A stretch of DNA of 64,000 nucleotides from Methanocaldococcus bathoardescens (GCF_000739065.1 NZ_CP009149.1:1435311-1499310); one strand, 5' to 3'. Positions 1-10,440 are shown, counted from the first letter of the stretch. Notes: generated by a model from the letters alone, not told the origin. Made by a program: numbers and translations.

Positions 1-2983
1 TGTATCTTATTAAAATTAAGTCCCCTCCACACTTTGGACATTTTCCAACAATTTTTCCTTTTTTATTTGTAGCATCTAAGTTTTTGATAAGATAGATTCC
101 AATATCTTCTTCTTTCTTTTTAAACTCTTCTAATATTTTTCTCAATCTTTTTTCTGCCTCTTCTAAAACATCATCTTTTTTAATTTTTCTAAACTGTATT
201 TTTTCTAACTTTTCTTCTAAATCTCTTGTCATCTTTTCATCAATAATTTCTGGGCAGAATCTTTTTAATGTTTCAATTACTGAAATCCCTAAATCAGTTA
301 CTTTTAAAGACCCATCATCAATAACATAACCTCTTTTTATTAGTTTATCTACAATCTCTGCTCTTGTTGAGTTATGAACAACAATATTATTTGCAATAAA
401 GTTTGAATATTCTGAATTTATGATATCATAAACATATCCATTATACTTGATTTTTCTAATACTTGAGATGGTTTTTGTGATGAAATCTTTGTTAATTACT
501 TCTTCACCAATATACTTTATAGATGATACTACCTTCATACCTTTTTTCAAATCTTTGGCTTTAACATATCTAAAATCTCCATTATCGTATATCAAAATTG
601 GATGCTTTTCTGTAACTTCAATAAAACTGCCATCCTCAAATCTAATCCTATAGACACTCTCATCTCTTTCCAATTTTCTTCTACTGATAAATTCAAAACT
701 ACTTTCAACTTCATCTTTATAATTAAATGAGAAACATTTTATGCCTTTGTTATTTACTGCTAATTCAATGTCTTTTTCTTTATATTTGTCATTTAGCAAC
801 TCAAATAGTTCTTCAATTTTTATATGCTTAATTTCACTACCAATTTTAACTTTAATTAATGTATTTGAAGTTAAACATTTTGTTCCTAACCCTTTCTTTT
901 CTAATTCTTTTATAATACTTGCAACGGTATATCTTTTTGGTGGCTGTGTTTCTTTTCTTGTTATTGTTATCTTTTCAACTTTGATTATATCGTTTTTCTT
1001 TAATGCTGGCAACTCAATCTCATCAAATTTTGGGAAGTGATATATCTCATGCCAACCTTCTTTTACAGTTCTTGAACCAGATAGCTTAAATTTCTCTCCT
1101 TTAATATCAACTTTTATATTTAGATATTCTCTCTCTGCATTATCCCAAAAAGCGGCTAAAGTTCTTCTTGCTATTAAATCATAAATTTTCTTTTCTTTCT
1201 CTGAAAGTTCTTCTTTTGGAATATCTACAATATGTATTGCAGGATGTGCAGGGTCTTCTTTCTTTCCTTCAACTGGTTTTAAATTCTCTTTTAAAATTCT
1301 CTCAGCCCATTTTCCATAAACTGGATGATTTTTTATTATATTTAGAATATCTTCCAAATACTTTCTATCTTTTGGAAGTTTTTGGCTGGATGTTCTTGGA
1401 TATGAACAGTTATGCACAACTATACCATTTGCTATAAAGTTGTGATAATTTTCAACTGTTAAATCATAAACCTCTCCTTCATATTCAAGTTCTTCAATTT
1501 TTTTGATTTTTTGAATATAAACATCCCCGTTAGCAATTCTTTTTAAATCTCTGTCTATGATATAATTAGATAACTTTCTTAATCTATCTAAACTTAGACC
1601 TTTATTTTTTGATAATTGGTTAGATAGGTCAAATTTCTTTGCAATTCCAGATTTAAACTTATTTTTCCAATCTGAAGCATAGATAATACTATAATGATGA
1701 GAATATTTTTTATTTTCTAATATATAATCAACAAATCCAGTTTTTTTAATTTTAAATGTCTTTTCTGAATTATTTATAAACATCACTACTTGCTCATTTT
1801 CTTTTAATTTTTCAGCTGGTATAAATATTAGCTCATCCCTATAAACTAAAATTGGATGCTCCTTTGTAGTAATAAGTTTGGTTCCATCATTTAAAGTAAT
1901 TTTTATCAGTTTTTCTTTTATAGTTCTTTTTAAAAGTTTATATTTTGATTTCGTTAATTTTAAGTCTTTATTTAGACATAAAATCTCTCCCTCATCATCT
2001 AAGTCTTTAATCTTTTTAATTCCATCTGGCAATAATATCAATGTATCTGGATGTAAGCAAAGCCCTTTCTCATAAAGCTTTTGGGCAATTTCTTGCGTTT
2101 CCTTTGGTGATATTTTAAAATAACTGTAAGCTTCTCTCTGTAAAGTTCCTAAGTCAAAAGGTGGAAGTGGTTTTATCTTTCTTTTAGTTTTCTTTATTTC
2201 AACAACCTTACCAAATTTTTCATCTTTTATTTTTTCATAAACACTTTTTGCCTCTTTTTCATCCCAAAATTTCTCTTTCTCATGTATAGCTTTTAAATTA
2301 CCTTTAAATAGAGCTTCAATAACCCAATATGGTTTAGGAACGAATTTTTTAATTTCTAACTCTCTTTCAGTTAAAAAAGCTAATGCAGGACCTTGAACTC
2401 TACCAATACTCATTGTTTTCCATCTATTCACTGCCCTTATGGCGTTCATTAAAGCCCTTGATAAATTTATTCCAAAATACCAATCTACAATATGCCTACT
2501 CTCTCCAGCATCAACTAAGCCATAATCAATTTCATCAGGATTTTCAAAAGCTTTAACTATCTCTTTTTTTGTTAAGGATGAGAATCTCATTCTCTTTGCT
2601 TTTTCTCTACCACAACAATATTTTAATGCATGATAACCAATTAACTCCCCTTCAATATCCCAATCTGTGGCAATATAGAACTCATCTGCCTCTTTTGAGA
2701 GTTTTTTTAATGCTTTTATGTATTTATCTACATACTCTTTTCCTTTTTCAACACTCGCAGGCACCCATTTTATATCAAAAACAGGATAGGAACCAAATTC
2801 CTTATTTTCCTTTTCAACTAAAGTAAAGAGATGCCCAACAGCACTTGCAACAATAATTTTTTTTCCATTTCTTTCTAATTCATAATATGGAACTCCATCA
2901 ATGCTTTTTTTCTTAGCCTTTCCTAAAGCGTTTGCTATCTTTTTAGCAACACTCGGCTTTTCACAGATTATTAATGCAGTCAT
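1..2983 (-). CDS. topA: DNA topoisomerase I (type IA) precursor with two inteins, 3' end beyond window
   Basis: Type IA topoisomerase, which passes DNA strands through a transient 5'-phosphotyrosine break. The frame opens at ATG 2983 (MTALIICEKPSVAKKIANAL, a TOPRIM start) after a GTGAAATT stretch and runs open to the window edge, 994 codons. The TOPRIM acidic motif is ATDWDIEGE. The spliced active-site segment reads GLCSYPRTSS, placing the catalytic Tyr at about residue 311 after splicing. A zinc ribbon (CPKCGG) begins at the left edge. The reading frame is interrupted by two in-frame inteins, residues 309-525 and 703-871, so the visible mature protein is about 608 aa. The true C-terminus is not in the window. 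Confidence 0.95.
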   Translation of the reverse strand, partial: MTALIICEKPSVAKKIANALGKAKKKSIDGVPYYELERNGKKIIVASAVGHLFTLVEKENKEFGSYPVFDIKWVPASVEKGKEYVDKYIKALKKLSKEADEFYIATDWDIEGELIGYHALKYCCGREKAKRMRFSSLTKKEIVKAFENPDEIDYGLVDAGESRHIVDWYFGINLSRALMNAIRAVNRWKTMSIGRVQGPALAFLTERELEIKKFVPKPYWVIEALFKGNLKAIHEKEKFWDEKEAKSVYEKIKDEKFGKVVEIKKTKRKIKPLPPFDLGTLQREAYSYFKISPKETQEIAQKLYEKGLCLHPDTLILLPDGIKKIKDLDDEGEILCLNKDLKLTKSKYKLLKRTIKEKLIKITLNDGTKLITTKEHPILVYRDELIFIPAEKLKENEQVVMFINNSEKTFKIKKTGFVDYILENKKYSHHYSIIYASDWKNKFKSGIAKKFDLSNQLSKNKGLSLDRLRKLSNYIIDRDLKRIANGDVYIQKIKKIEELEYEGEVYDLTVENYHNFIANGIVVHNCSYPRTSSQKLPKDRKYLEDILNIIKNHPVYGKWAERILKENLKPVEGKKEDPAHPAIHIVDIPKEELSEKEKKIYDLIARRTLAAFWDNAEREYLNIKVDIKGEKFKLSGSRTVKEGWHEIYHFPKFDEIELPALKKNDIIKVEKITITRKETQPPKRYTVASIIKELEKKGLGTKCLTSNTLIKVKIGSEIKHIKIEELFELLNDKYKEKDIELAVNNKGIKCFSFNYKDEVESSFEFISRRKLERDESVYRIRFEDGSFIEVTEKHPILIYDNGDFRYVKAKDLKKGMKVVSSIKYIGEEVINKDFITKTISSIRKIKYNGYVYDIINSEYSNFIANNIVVHNSTRAEIVDKLIKRGYVIDDGSLKVTDLGISVIETLKRFCPEIIDEKMTRDLEEKLEKIQFRKIKKDDVLEEAEKRLRKILEEFKKKEEDIGIYLIKNLDATNKKGKIVGKCPKCGGDLILIRY
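371..877 (-). other. Mini-intein 2 in TopA, 169 aa
   Basis: Precursor residues 703-871. It starts CLTSNTLIKVKIG, has block B around GSFIEVTEKHPILIYD (T-E-K-H), and ends YVYDIINSEYSNFIANN then IVVHN, followed by extein Ser (STRAEIVDKL). There is no room for a homing endonuclease. Removal joins GLGTK to STRAEIV, the conserved type IA topoisomerase segment. Its C-terminal block resembles that of intein 1 (FIAN-N/G-IVVHN), so the two may be related. Confidence 0.92.
1409..2059 (-). other. Mini-intein 1 in TopA, 217 aa, at the active-site tyrosine
   Basis: Precursor residues 309-525. It starts with Cys (CLHPDTLILLPDG, block A), has a block B motif GTKLITTKEHPILV with the T-x-x-H pattern, and ends EVYDLTVENYHNFIANG followed by IVVHN, then extein Cys. 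These are the protein-splicing blocks. No LAGLIDADG endonuclease motif is visible in the roughly 90-residue middle section. Insertion lies two residues before the catalytic Tyr (CSYPRT), a typical highly conserved intein target. Removal restores a normal TopA active-site sequence. Confidence 0.92.
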
Positions 2984-3072
2984 AATTTCACGAGCAACAT
3001 TTTAGTAAAAGTTAGTAAAAATTAATTTAAGATTTTTATGTTAAATTAGGTTTTAAAAAAGAAAAAGGAATT

Positions 3073-3636
3073 TTATTTATTTTTTACACAGTTCTCAACA
3101 AAATACTTATAAACTTTATATCCATCTTCTGAAAGCTCTGGGTGGAATGACAAAGCCATATATTTCCCTTGCTTAACACCAACTATCTTGTCATCATCTC
3201 TTGCTATAACTTCCACATCATTACTCAAAATCTTATCAACTACTGGGGCTCTTATAAATACACCATAAACCTTTCCTAAATCTTTAAATTCAATCTCTTT
3301 TTCAAAGCTATCTACCTGCCTTCCATAAGCATTTCTTTTAACTGTAATATCCATCAATTCTAATAAAATTTGATTGATTCCAGTTCCTTTTGATAATAAA
3401 ACCATTCCAGCACAGGTTCCTAAGATTGGTAAATCAGAATTTTTTATTTTTTCTAATAATCCGTATTTTTTCATTAATTTTCCTATAGCTGTGCTCTCCC
3501 CTCCTGGAATTATTAGAGCGTCAATTCCTTCTAAATCTTCAACTCTTTTAACTTTCTTTGCTTTATAACCAGCTTTTTTAACAGCTTCTTCATGCTCTTC
3601 AACATCTCCTTGAATTGCTAAGACACCAATAATCAT
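3073..3636 (-). CDS. pdxT: Pyridoxal 5'-phosphate synthase glutaminase subunit PdxT
   Basis: Glutamine amidotransferase that supplies ammonia to PdxS for de novo pyridoxal phosphate synthesis. The class I glutaminase features are PGGEST near residue 47, the nucleophile Cys in LGTCAGM, and the His/Glu pair in FHPEL near the C-terminus. At 187 aa it has the usual family length. I chose ATG 3636 ([11 protein letters not shown]) because the GGTGA ribosome site lies just upstream; a GTG two codons earlier overlaps that site. No pdxS is in the window. Confidence 0.95.
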   Translation of the reverse strand: MIIGVLAIQGDVEEHEEAVKKAGYKAKKVKRVEDLEGIDALIIPGGESTAIGKLMKKYGLLEKIKNSDLPILGTCAGMVLLSKGTGINQILLELMDITVKRNAYGRQVDSFEKEIEFKDLGKVYGVFIRAPVVDKILSNDVEVIARDDDKIVGVKQGKYMALSFHPELSEDGYKVYKYFVENCVKNK

Positions 3637-3726
3637 ACTCACCCTCGTTTTAATTTATTAATGTTATAGTGTTTATTTCAATCATTCATAATATATCTCT
3701 AATTCTTATTCTTTGTTTTTTGTTGT

Positions 3727-4111
3727 ATTTAAATATTCAAATGACATTTATCACGTGGAATGTCCCTTATTTCCAATTTAAAGCTTTTTAAGAGCTTATT
3801 TTTTGATTTTAAGAATTTTTATCAAATTTCAGAGGGTAGTCTATTTTAATAATTTTAAGTATTTAGATTTATTAAATTATAGAGATTTTTAAAAGATTTT
3901 AAATAATTACTTTCAAATCAAAATTTCCCCAATAAATATTAAAGATTAAAAAATTTTAAAACTTTTTAAAATAGAAAATTAGAAAATAAAACCTAATTAA
4001 AAACTTCGAGGGTTTATAAATAAAAGGGGTTATTAACCCTTCGAAAATTATAGTATGAAAAAGCTTAAATATTAAGAGAGATAACATATAAAATAAGCAA
4101 AATAATGCCCT
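3727..4111 (+). promoter_or_regulatory. CRISPR leader of array 1
   Basis: 385 bp of very AT-rich sequence directly before the first repeat. It is homologous along its length to the leader of array 2 (29019-29403, also 385 bp); long blocks such as CAAATGACATTTATC and TTTCCCCAATAAATAT are shared. The last 50 bp hold an AAAAGCTTAAATATTA element that could be a TATA box about 25-30 nt before the array, and end ATAATGCCCT. It includes an imperfect inverted repeat around TTCGAGGG and CCCTTCGAA. Confidence 0.85.
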
Positions 4112-5272
4112 GTTAAAATCAGACCGTTTCGGTATGGAAACCTAAATATATAATTTTACTTCTTGGTGATATTTCTTGTTAAAGTTAAAATCAGACCGTT
4201 TCGGTATGGAAACACTTCATATATGACATCTTTATCTATACAACCGCATAAAAGTTAAAATCAGACCGTTTCGGTATGGAAACTCTTTTACTCCCTTCAA
4301 AACATCCTCTAAAGTTATCTCTACCATAGTTAAAATCAGACCGTTTCGGTATGGAAACTTTGGGATTGTGGCAACACATTAAACATTGTTGGTGTTAAAA
4401 TCAGACCGTTTCGGTATGGAAACCATTATCTACATACCATAAATTTTTAACCACAGCCTCACCGTTAAAATCAGACCGTTTCGGTATGGAAACTTAACAA
4501 AGTTCCATCCTTTCATACCAACTTCTGGGTTAAAATCAGACCGTTTCGGTATGGAAACAATAAATATAAAAGGAGCTCCAAACCCTTCCCCTAATCTATG
4601 AAACCTTGTTAAAATCAGACCGTTTCGGTATGGAAACTTCTCAATGAATTCTTTTTCCATAAATTCTTTTAATTGTTAAAATCAGACCGTTTCGGTATGG
4701 AAACATCAAACATGTTCTTAACAATTTTCTTTGCTTTGTCTGTTAAAATCAGACCGTTTCGGTATGGAAACTCTATTGTTCCTCCAGTAATTATCTGGGG
4801 AAAGTCTGGGTATGGTTAAAATCAGACCGTTTCGGTATGGAAACACTTATTGGGTTAGGGAGAGCCCGTGACTTTCCAAAACCTAACGTTAAAATCAGAC
4901 CGTTTCGGTATGGAAACTCTTCTTCTGCTACTTAGCCATGCCCTATATGCTCTCATACTTCTAAAGTGGTTAAAATCAGACCGTTTCGGTATGGAAACTT
5001 TTTATCTAAGAATTGACAAAACTTTTCATAAAGCTCGTTGTTAAAATCAGACCGTTTCGGTATGGAAACACTAATAACGTTGATACACTAAATTTAATAG
5101 TAGGAGTTAAAATCAGACCGTTTCGGTATGGAAACGCCAATAGAAGAGTGGAATTACATCGTTAGATTTATCAAAGTTAAAATCAGACCGTTTCGGTATG
5201 GAAACGAGAAAAGAGAATGTGTTTGATGTTAAAATAATATTCGTTAAAATCAGACCGTTACGGTATGGAAAC
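4112..5272 (+). CRISPR. CRISPR array 1, 17 repeats and 16 spacers
   Basis: A 30-bp repeat (begins GTTAAAATCAGACCG, ends GGTATGGAAAC) recurs at 4112, 4184, 4254, 4329, 4394, 4464, 4529, 4608, 4675, 4742, 4815, 4888, 4969, 5040, 5106, 5176 and 5243. Spacers are about 35-49 bp. The final repeat carries a T to A change (CCGTTACGG), as expected at the leader-distal end. The leader is on the left, so transcription is rightward. The 3' part ATGGAAAC resembles the 8-nt handle left by Cas6. The three arrays of the window share this repeat. Confidence 0.99.
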
Positions 5273-5372
5273 ATCTACTTGTTTTTTATCATTTTTGAAA
5301 AAAGCTTAGTATATCCTCAAAACTGAAATTCTTTTTTAGTATTATTATAAAAAAAGATAAAATATAATATAT

Positions 5373-7040
5373 TTAATTTTTGCATCCTAATTCTTCCCTC
5401 ATAAATCTCGCATTACTTCTCCTTATAAACTCTTCACAAACTTCATCTGGATTACCTTCCATAATTAATTTGTTCTCATCTAATAATATTGCCCTATCGC
5501 TAATCTCTTTAATAAACTCTACACAGTGTGAAACTAAAACTATTGTAGTTCCAAATCTTTCATTTATTATTTTTAGGTAGTTGGCAACATCTCTCAAAGT
5601 TATTGGGTCTAAATCACCAAACGGCTCATCCAAAAACAAAATTTTTGGCTTTGTTATCAACTGCAGTGCCATAGCTACTCTAACCTTTTGCCCTCCACTT
5701 AACTCAATAACTTTCTTCTTTAAAATGTCTTTTCCTAAATCTAAAGCCTCTAAAATCTCTTCTGGTTCAAAGGTTTCAACTACAGGTGGGAAGAGTTGAT
5801 AAATTATATCTTCTGTCAATCCCATCTTTTGCAGTTTTGAAGTCCTTTCAGATTCTGGAACGTCTATTAATTGGTAAATGGCATCAACAATCTTTGGTGA
5901 TAAGCCAAGTTCTTCTGCCTTTAACTTTGCGTGAGCAATAGCTTTCTCTCCTTTAAGCCCTAACCTATATTTTAATAGATTTTCAACTGTTTGATAATAT
6001 GGCAAAGAGAATTCCTGATGCATAATTCCAATTCTTTTTCTAAGTTCTACTCTCTCCCATCCATAGTTGGTTATATCAACACCATCAACAATTATTTTTC
6101 CTTCATTTGGCAACTCTAAACCAGCCATTAATCTCATAATTACAGTTTTTCCAACCCCACTCGGTCCAATAATTGATAAAATCTCTCCCTCTTTAACATC
6201 AAATGAGACATTTCTTAAGTTTAATGTTTCCCCTCCTCTAACAACATAATATCTCTTAGCAACATTTCTAACCTTTATTATTGCATTGTCTTTTATATTT
6301 GGTGTTCTCTTATATGGTGGCTTCATCTCTTTTAAGAATTCATTTAAAACTTCTTCAACATCCCCATCCATCTTTACTTTTCCATTTTCTAATAAAATTA
6401 ATCTATCACAAAGATATCTGTGAATTTCTGGTAAATGAGATGTGATTATTACAGTTATGCCTAATTTATCTCTAATGTTTTTAATAACATCCAATAACTT
6501 CTGCTTTGATGCTGGACATGCCATTGTTGCTGGCTCATCTAATAATAAAACTCCCTCTCCCTTTTCATAAATTTTGGCTATCTGCCTACCTAAAATTAAT
6601 CTCTGCTTCTCCCCACCACTTAATATATTTGCAAAGGCATCTTTTTTATGCTCTAAACCAACTAATTTTAATATCTCTATTGCTGTTTTCTCATATTCTT
6701 CCCATTCTTCTTCCATTGGTAGCAACTCATCAGATTTGTTTCTTATTGCATAAAGCTTTCTTATTATGTTGTTTATAACTGGCTCTGCCCATAGTGCAAA
6801 GTTTCTTTGTAAATGTATAGCTGTTATCTCTTTAAAGTTATCCTTTCTACCTAAAATCTCAACTTCCCCTTCATCGTAATCTAAGCTTCCTCTTAAAATC
6901 CTTATTAGTGTAGATTTCCCAGCTCCACTCTTTCCTACAATTCCTAAAATCTCTCCTTTCTTTGCTTCAAATGAAACATTATCCAATGCTTTAAAATCTC
7001 CGTATTTTTTAGTTAAGTTTTTTACTTTAACGGTAATCAT
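5373..7040 (-). CDS. atwA: AtwA-like duplicated ABC ATPase (methyl-CoM reductase activation component A2 family)
   Basis: Soluble protein of 555 aa with two ABC ATPase modules. Module 1 has Walker A GKSGAGKST, signature LSGGEKQR and Walker B GVLLLDEPA; module 2 has GPSGVGKTV, LSGGQKVRVAM and ILFLDEPFGDLD. No membrane segments are present. The family includes component A2, which helps ATP-dependent reductive activation of methyl-coenzyme M reductase in methanogens; paralogues exist, so the exact role is inferred. ATG 7040 is chosen because GGTGATAATC precedes it; an upstream GTG lies within the ribosome site. It stands alone, downstream of the OLD-type gene on the same strand. Confidence 0.8.
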   Translation of the reverse strand: MITVKVKNLTKKYGDFKALDNVSFEAKKGEILGIVGKSGAGKSTLIRILRGSLDYDEGEVEILGRKDNFKEITAIHLQRNFALWAEPVINNIIRKLYAIRNKSDELLPMEEEWEEYEKTAIEILKLVGLEHKKDAFANILSGGEKQRLILGRQIAKIYEKGEGVLLLDEPATMACPASKQKLLDVIKNIRDKLGITVIITSHLPEIHRYLCDRLILLENGKVKMDGDVEEVLNEFLKEMKPPYKRTPNIKDNAIIKVRNVAKRYYVVRGGETLNLRNVSFDVKEGEILSIIGPSGVGKTVIMRLMAGLELPNEGKIIVDGVDITNYGWERVELRKRIGIMHQEFSLPYYQTVENLLKYRLGLKGEKAIAHAKLKAEELGLSPKIVDAIYQLIDVPESERTSKLQKMGLTEDIIYQLFPPVVETFEPEEILEALDLGKDILKKKVIELSGGQKVRVAMALQLITKPKILFLDEPFGDLDPITLRDVANYLKIINERFGTTIVLVSHCVEFIKEISDRAILLDENKLIMEGNPDEVCEEFIRRSNARFMREELGCKN

Positions 7041-7065
7041 GATTATCACCGTCTTTAAATGTGTT

Positions 7066-10000
7066 TTAGATGTTTGTGCATTCTTTTATAAAGTTTTTAA
7101 TGAATTGCTTCAATTTTGCTAATTTATCATTTTCATTTTTAATTATATTATCAATATACTCTTTTGGAACATTTTTTGCAATGAAATATGCAATTCCAGC
7201 TTTATCTCTTCTCTTTTTTGGTTTATATTCTTCTTCAATAAGTTCGTATTTTCCTTGAGAATTTTCTAAATATTTTTTAAAATCGTCTATTATGTTTTTT
7301 GGTATATTATCTATGCCCCATAATCCAATTTTATACTCTTTTCCATCATTTGACTTAATTCTAACTTTATATCTTTTCTTTACATTAGTATTATCGTCTA
7401 TTTCAATACTAACACCATAATCTTCTTCAATAATTTCTTTTAATTTTTTTCCATTAATCTCTACATCTTTAAATTTATTTATTAAGAAATCAGTCCAATC
7501 ATGTTCTTTGCATGCATATATGAACAATTTAGTTCTTAATAATTTATCAATTTCTTCATAATCTTCTGAATTACTTAAATTATTAAGAATCTCATCTATT
7601 TCTGAAATCCAAAATGGTTTTATCTCTTTATATACTTTTAAGACATTTCCATTGTAGTTTAATGTTAATTTTCCGTTATTATTTTTAAATACTGTATCTC
7701 CATCACAAACTACAGCACAGGGTATTCTTAGAGAATCCATCAATTTAATGTATTTCTCAAACCCCGTTTTACTCCCAACATTTAAGATTTCTATATTGTA
7801 ATCATCTAAAGCACAATCTAATTTTTTAAGTAATATCGGAATACTCAAATATTCAGAATCTCCTTCTGCTAAAATAACTCCATTAGCAAATAATGAACGG
7901 ATTAAACCATCATTTTGCAGAAATTCTTCTTCTATTTCATTTTCTAAAGTCTCTATGTTTTCTAATTCTAACATTTTGTTATTAACGTAATTAATAATGT
8001 AATTAAAATAACATATGGACAGATGATATTCAGTACTCACTTCAGAAATATATAACAAGCATTTTAAGAAATAATTTATATATTCATTCACTTCAAAGGA
8101 AATTTTTTCCATATTATAAAATTTTCTCATAAGATTGCCTATAGAAAGCCCATTTTTTTCCAAATTATTTTTAACTTTAAAATTTAATGGCTCATACATT
8201 TCTTTTATTTTCTTAATTTTTAAAAGTTGTAATGCCAGAATTTTAAGTTCATTACTTTTTAATTTATGTAATTCATTTAAAATTTTTGATTGCCCATTAG
8301 ACATCTGTTGTATTTCTTTACGTAATACTTCTCTTAATAATTCAGTGTAAATATTTACTACTTTTGTTTTGCCATTTTTATCTTTATAGAATCTAAATGT
8401 ATTGGGCAATAATTCGCTATTTACAAAATAAGGAGAGTGTGTAATTATTATGACTTGGTTCTTTTCTAAACGTTTTTTAATATTTTCTAAAAGTTTCTTT
8501 GTTTCTTTATTATTTTCTTCTAAACTAAACCCTCCTTTTAAAACATTTAATAATTTTTTCTGATATTTTGGATGCAAATGTAGTGCTGGCTCATCTAATA
8601 ATATAACCTTTTCCTCTGCACCGATAACAACTGCTAAGATATTCAAAACTTCAAAAATTCCAGAACCAACGTTTTCTATTGGGAAGATTTTAATATCCAT
8701 TTCGATGTCTTCATCTTTATCTTTTTTATTTTCATTTCTTATTTCTTTAAACATTATTCTAATTTCTGGGAATTTATTTTCATTTATAAAGATGTCTAAG
8801 TCATAAATGTTTTCTTGCTTAAATATTAGTTTTAATGTTTCTTTTATTTCATAAAATCTTTTCCAGTGGTAATTTTTTAAATAGAACAAATATTTTGCTA
8901 AATCTTTGCCATTACCAACGTATTCTGAAATTGTTGAAATATTTTTAACTTCGAAGGATACTTCATAATTTTCAGTATATTCAATATTGTGAGTTAATCC
9001 TTCAATCTTCTCTAAATATTCTTCAATTTTAGGTATGCTAATTTCCTTATCATCTTTTAATTTATCGGAGTTATTGCCATATAAACTAAAAATTTCTCTA
9101 TAGTATTTATCTTTAGGTTCTTCTTTAACTTTATGTTTTAGTTTAGAGTCTCCACGAATTTCATATTTTTTAGATACATTATATTCAACATAATCGGGAA
9201 TTTCAAACTGTTTTTCGGGATAAGGTACTGTATCCATTAAGGAAATTATCCCATTATAATAAACTGAGATAATGACATCATATAATGAAATATCATCAGA
9301 TTTTGGTTTTTTGACATAATTTTTGAGTTCATGAGCAATTCCAATTAAACTTTTATTTCTAATGTTATCAAGTTTAATTTCTGGATTTTCATAACTTCCT
9401 AAAGTATCATCTTTTTCCCACCAATCTTCAAAGATAAAATCTAAACTTTCTGTTGGATAAGAACCCCAGTGATCATCGTATAACAAATATTCTCTAATAT
9501 TATTTTTGCTTCCAATAAGTTCTAAATTTATAAATCCAAAAATATGTTTATGTAATTTGATTAGATACTCTTTTGAAAGTTTATTTTTAGAAATTTCAAG
9601 ATTTTTTATAATGCCTTTAATGATTTCAACAATACCTTTATATTTATGTCTTAACTCTTCTTCAATTTTCTTAATTTCATCAATTTTCTTTGAAATTTTT
9701 TCATCTATTATGCTAAACTCTTCTGTTTCTCCATAATATATAGGAAAATACAAACTTCGACTTTTTACATTATATTTCCATACCAGTTTGCCTTTAGATA
9801 AAGATTTTAGTAGATATAAAGAGACTACCAATTGATTTAATAACAATCTATAACGTTCTAATCGGCTATACAACAGATCATACCCTATTAAAGAAGATTT
9901 AACACTTTTTATATGATTTAATAACTCTAATATCTTATCTAACAATTTAGATAAATCCTCATTGCTATTTACGTCTAATTTATACTCAAAGTCTAATCCA

Positions 10001-10341
10001 AAATGACATCTTAAAAAATCCTCTATTAATTTTTTCTCTTTTTCAGTTAATTCAAAATCTACAATAATATAGCTATCTACGTCTGGATTATTCTGGTAAA
10101 ACTGAATATTCTTTAAGACAGTAGAATGAATCTTATCAAGTTCAATTACCATTTCATCATGTTTCTTAGATTCCTCAATAACTTCTCTTAAAAATTTCAA
10201 AACCCTAAATAAATTTGTCTTTCCAGCATTATTTGGCCCCACAATAACGGCAATATTGCCTTCATTAAATTCAATCTTAAACTTATCCTCATTATAACCA
10301 TAGGAAAATAGGTTCTCAATTTCAATAGCCTTAATCTTCAT
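7066..10341 (-). CDS. Large OLD-family ATPase with C-terminal TOPRIM nuclease domain
   Basis: About 1091 aa. The N-terminus has an SMC/ABC-like ATPase: MKIKAIEIENLFSYG, Walker A GPNNAGKTN, then a long charged insertion, Walker B VILLDEPALHLHPKY and the switch motif IIITHSPYF in the middle. The C-terminal third has a TOPRIM pattern: VILAEGDSEYLSIPIL (catalytic Glu) and VVCDGDTVF (D-x-D). This ATPase-TOPRIM order defines OLD nucleases, several of which act in phage defence (P2 Old, GajA of Gabija). No gajB-like helicase is adjacent. I chose ATG 10341 over an upstream in-frame start because the family begins M-x-I-x-x-I. It lies head-to-head with mobA. The defence role is inference. Confidence 0.82.
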   Translation of the reverse strand: MKIKAIEIENLFSYGYNEDKFKIEFNEGNIAVIVGPNNAGKTNLFRVLKFLREVIEESKKHDEMVIELDKIHSTVLKNIQFYQNNPDVDSYIIVDFELTEKEKKLIEDFLRCHFGLDFEYKLDVNSNEDLSKLLDKILELLNHIKSVKSSLIGYDLLYSRLERYRLLLNQLVVSLYLLKSLSKGKLVWKYNVKSRSLYFPIYYGETEEFSIIDEKISKKIDEIKKIEEELRHKYKGIVEIIKGIIKNLEISKNKLSKEYLIKLHKHIFGFINLELIGSKNNIREYLLYDDHWGSYPTESLDFIFEDWWEKDDTLGSYENPEIKLDNIRNKSLIGIAHELKNYVKKPKSDDISLYDVIISVYYNGIISLMDTVPYPEKQFEIPDYVEYNVSKKYEIRGDSKLKHKVKEEPKDKYYREIFSLYGNNSDKLKDDKEISIPKIEEYLEKIEGLTHNIEYTENYEVSFEVKNISTISEYVGNGKDLAKYLFYLKNYHWKRFYEIKETLKLIFKQENIYDLDIFINENKFPEIRIMFKEIRNENKKDKDEDIEMDIKIFPIENVGSGIFEVLNILAVVIGAEEKVILLDEPALHLHPKYQKKLLNVLKGGFSLEENNKETKKLLENIKKRLEKNQVIIITHSPYFVNSELLPNTFRFYKDKNGKTKVVNIYTELLREVLRKEIQQMSNGQSKILNELHKLKSNELKILALQLLKIKKIKEMYEPLNFKVKNNLEKNGLSIGNLMRKFYNMEKISFEVNEYINYFLKCLLYISEVSTEYHLSICYFNYIINYVNNKMLELENIETLENEIEEEFLQNDGLIRSLFANGVILAEGDSEYLSIPILLKKLDCALDDYNIEILNVGSKTGFEKYIKLMDSLRIPCAVVCDGDTVFKNNNGKLTLNYNGNVLKVYKEIKPFWISEIDEILNNLSNSEDYEEIDKLLRTKLFIYACKEHDWTDFLINKFKDVEINGKKLKEIIEEDYGVSIEIDDNTNVKKRYKVRIKSNDGKEYKIGLWGIDNIPKNIIDDFKKYLENSQGKYELIEEEYKPKKRRDKAGIAYFIAKNVPKEYIDNIIKNENDKLAKLKQFIKNFIKECTNI

Positions 10342-10440
10342 AAATACCCCCACAATACTACTGATGTAACTAATTCTTATTATCATTAATTATAAATAAT
10401 TTTAATACCTTATAAGCCTACGAGAGTTTTAAGCTTTAAG

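Noticed and set aside
4000-4050. Inverted repeat TTCGAGGG...CCCTTCGAA in the leader as a terminator of a preceding gene
   Set aside because: Lies 380 bp from pdxT, is present in both long leaders and no gene ends there; better taken as part of the leader.
4430-4660. 76-aa minus-strand open frame inside array 1 with repeated FPYRNGLILT segments
   Set aside because: The repeated peptide is just the CRISPR repeat translated; no ribosome site and it crosses several spacers.
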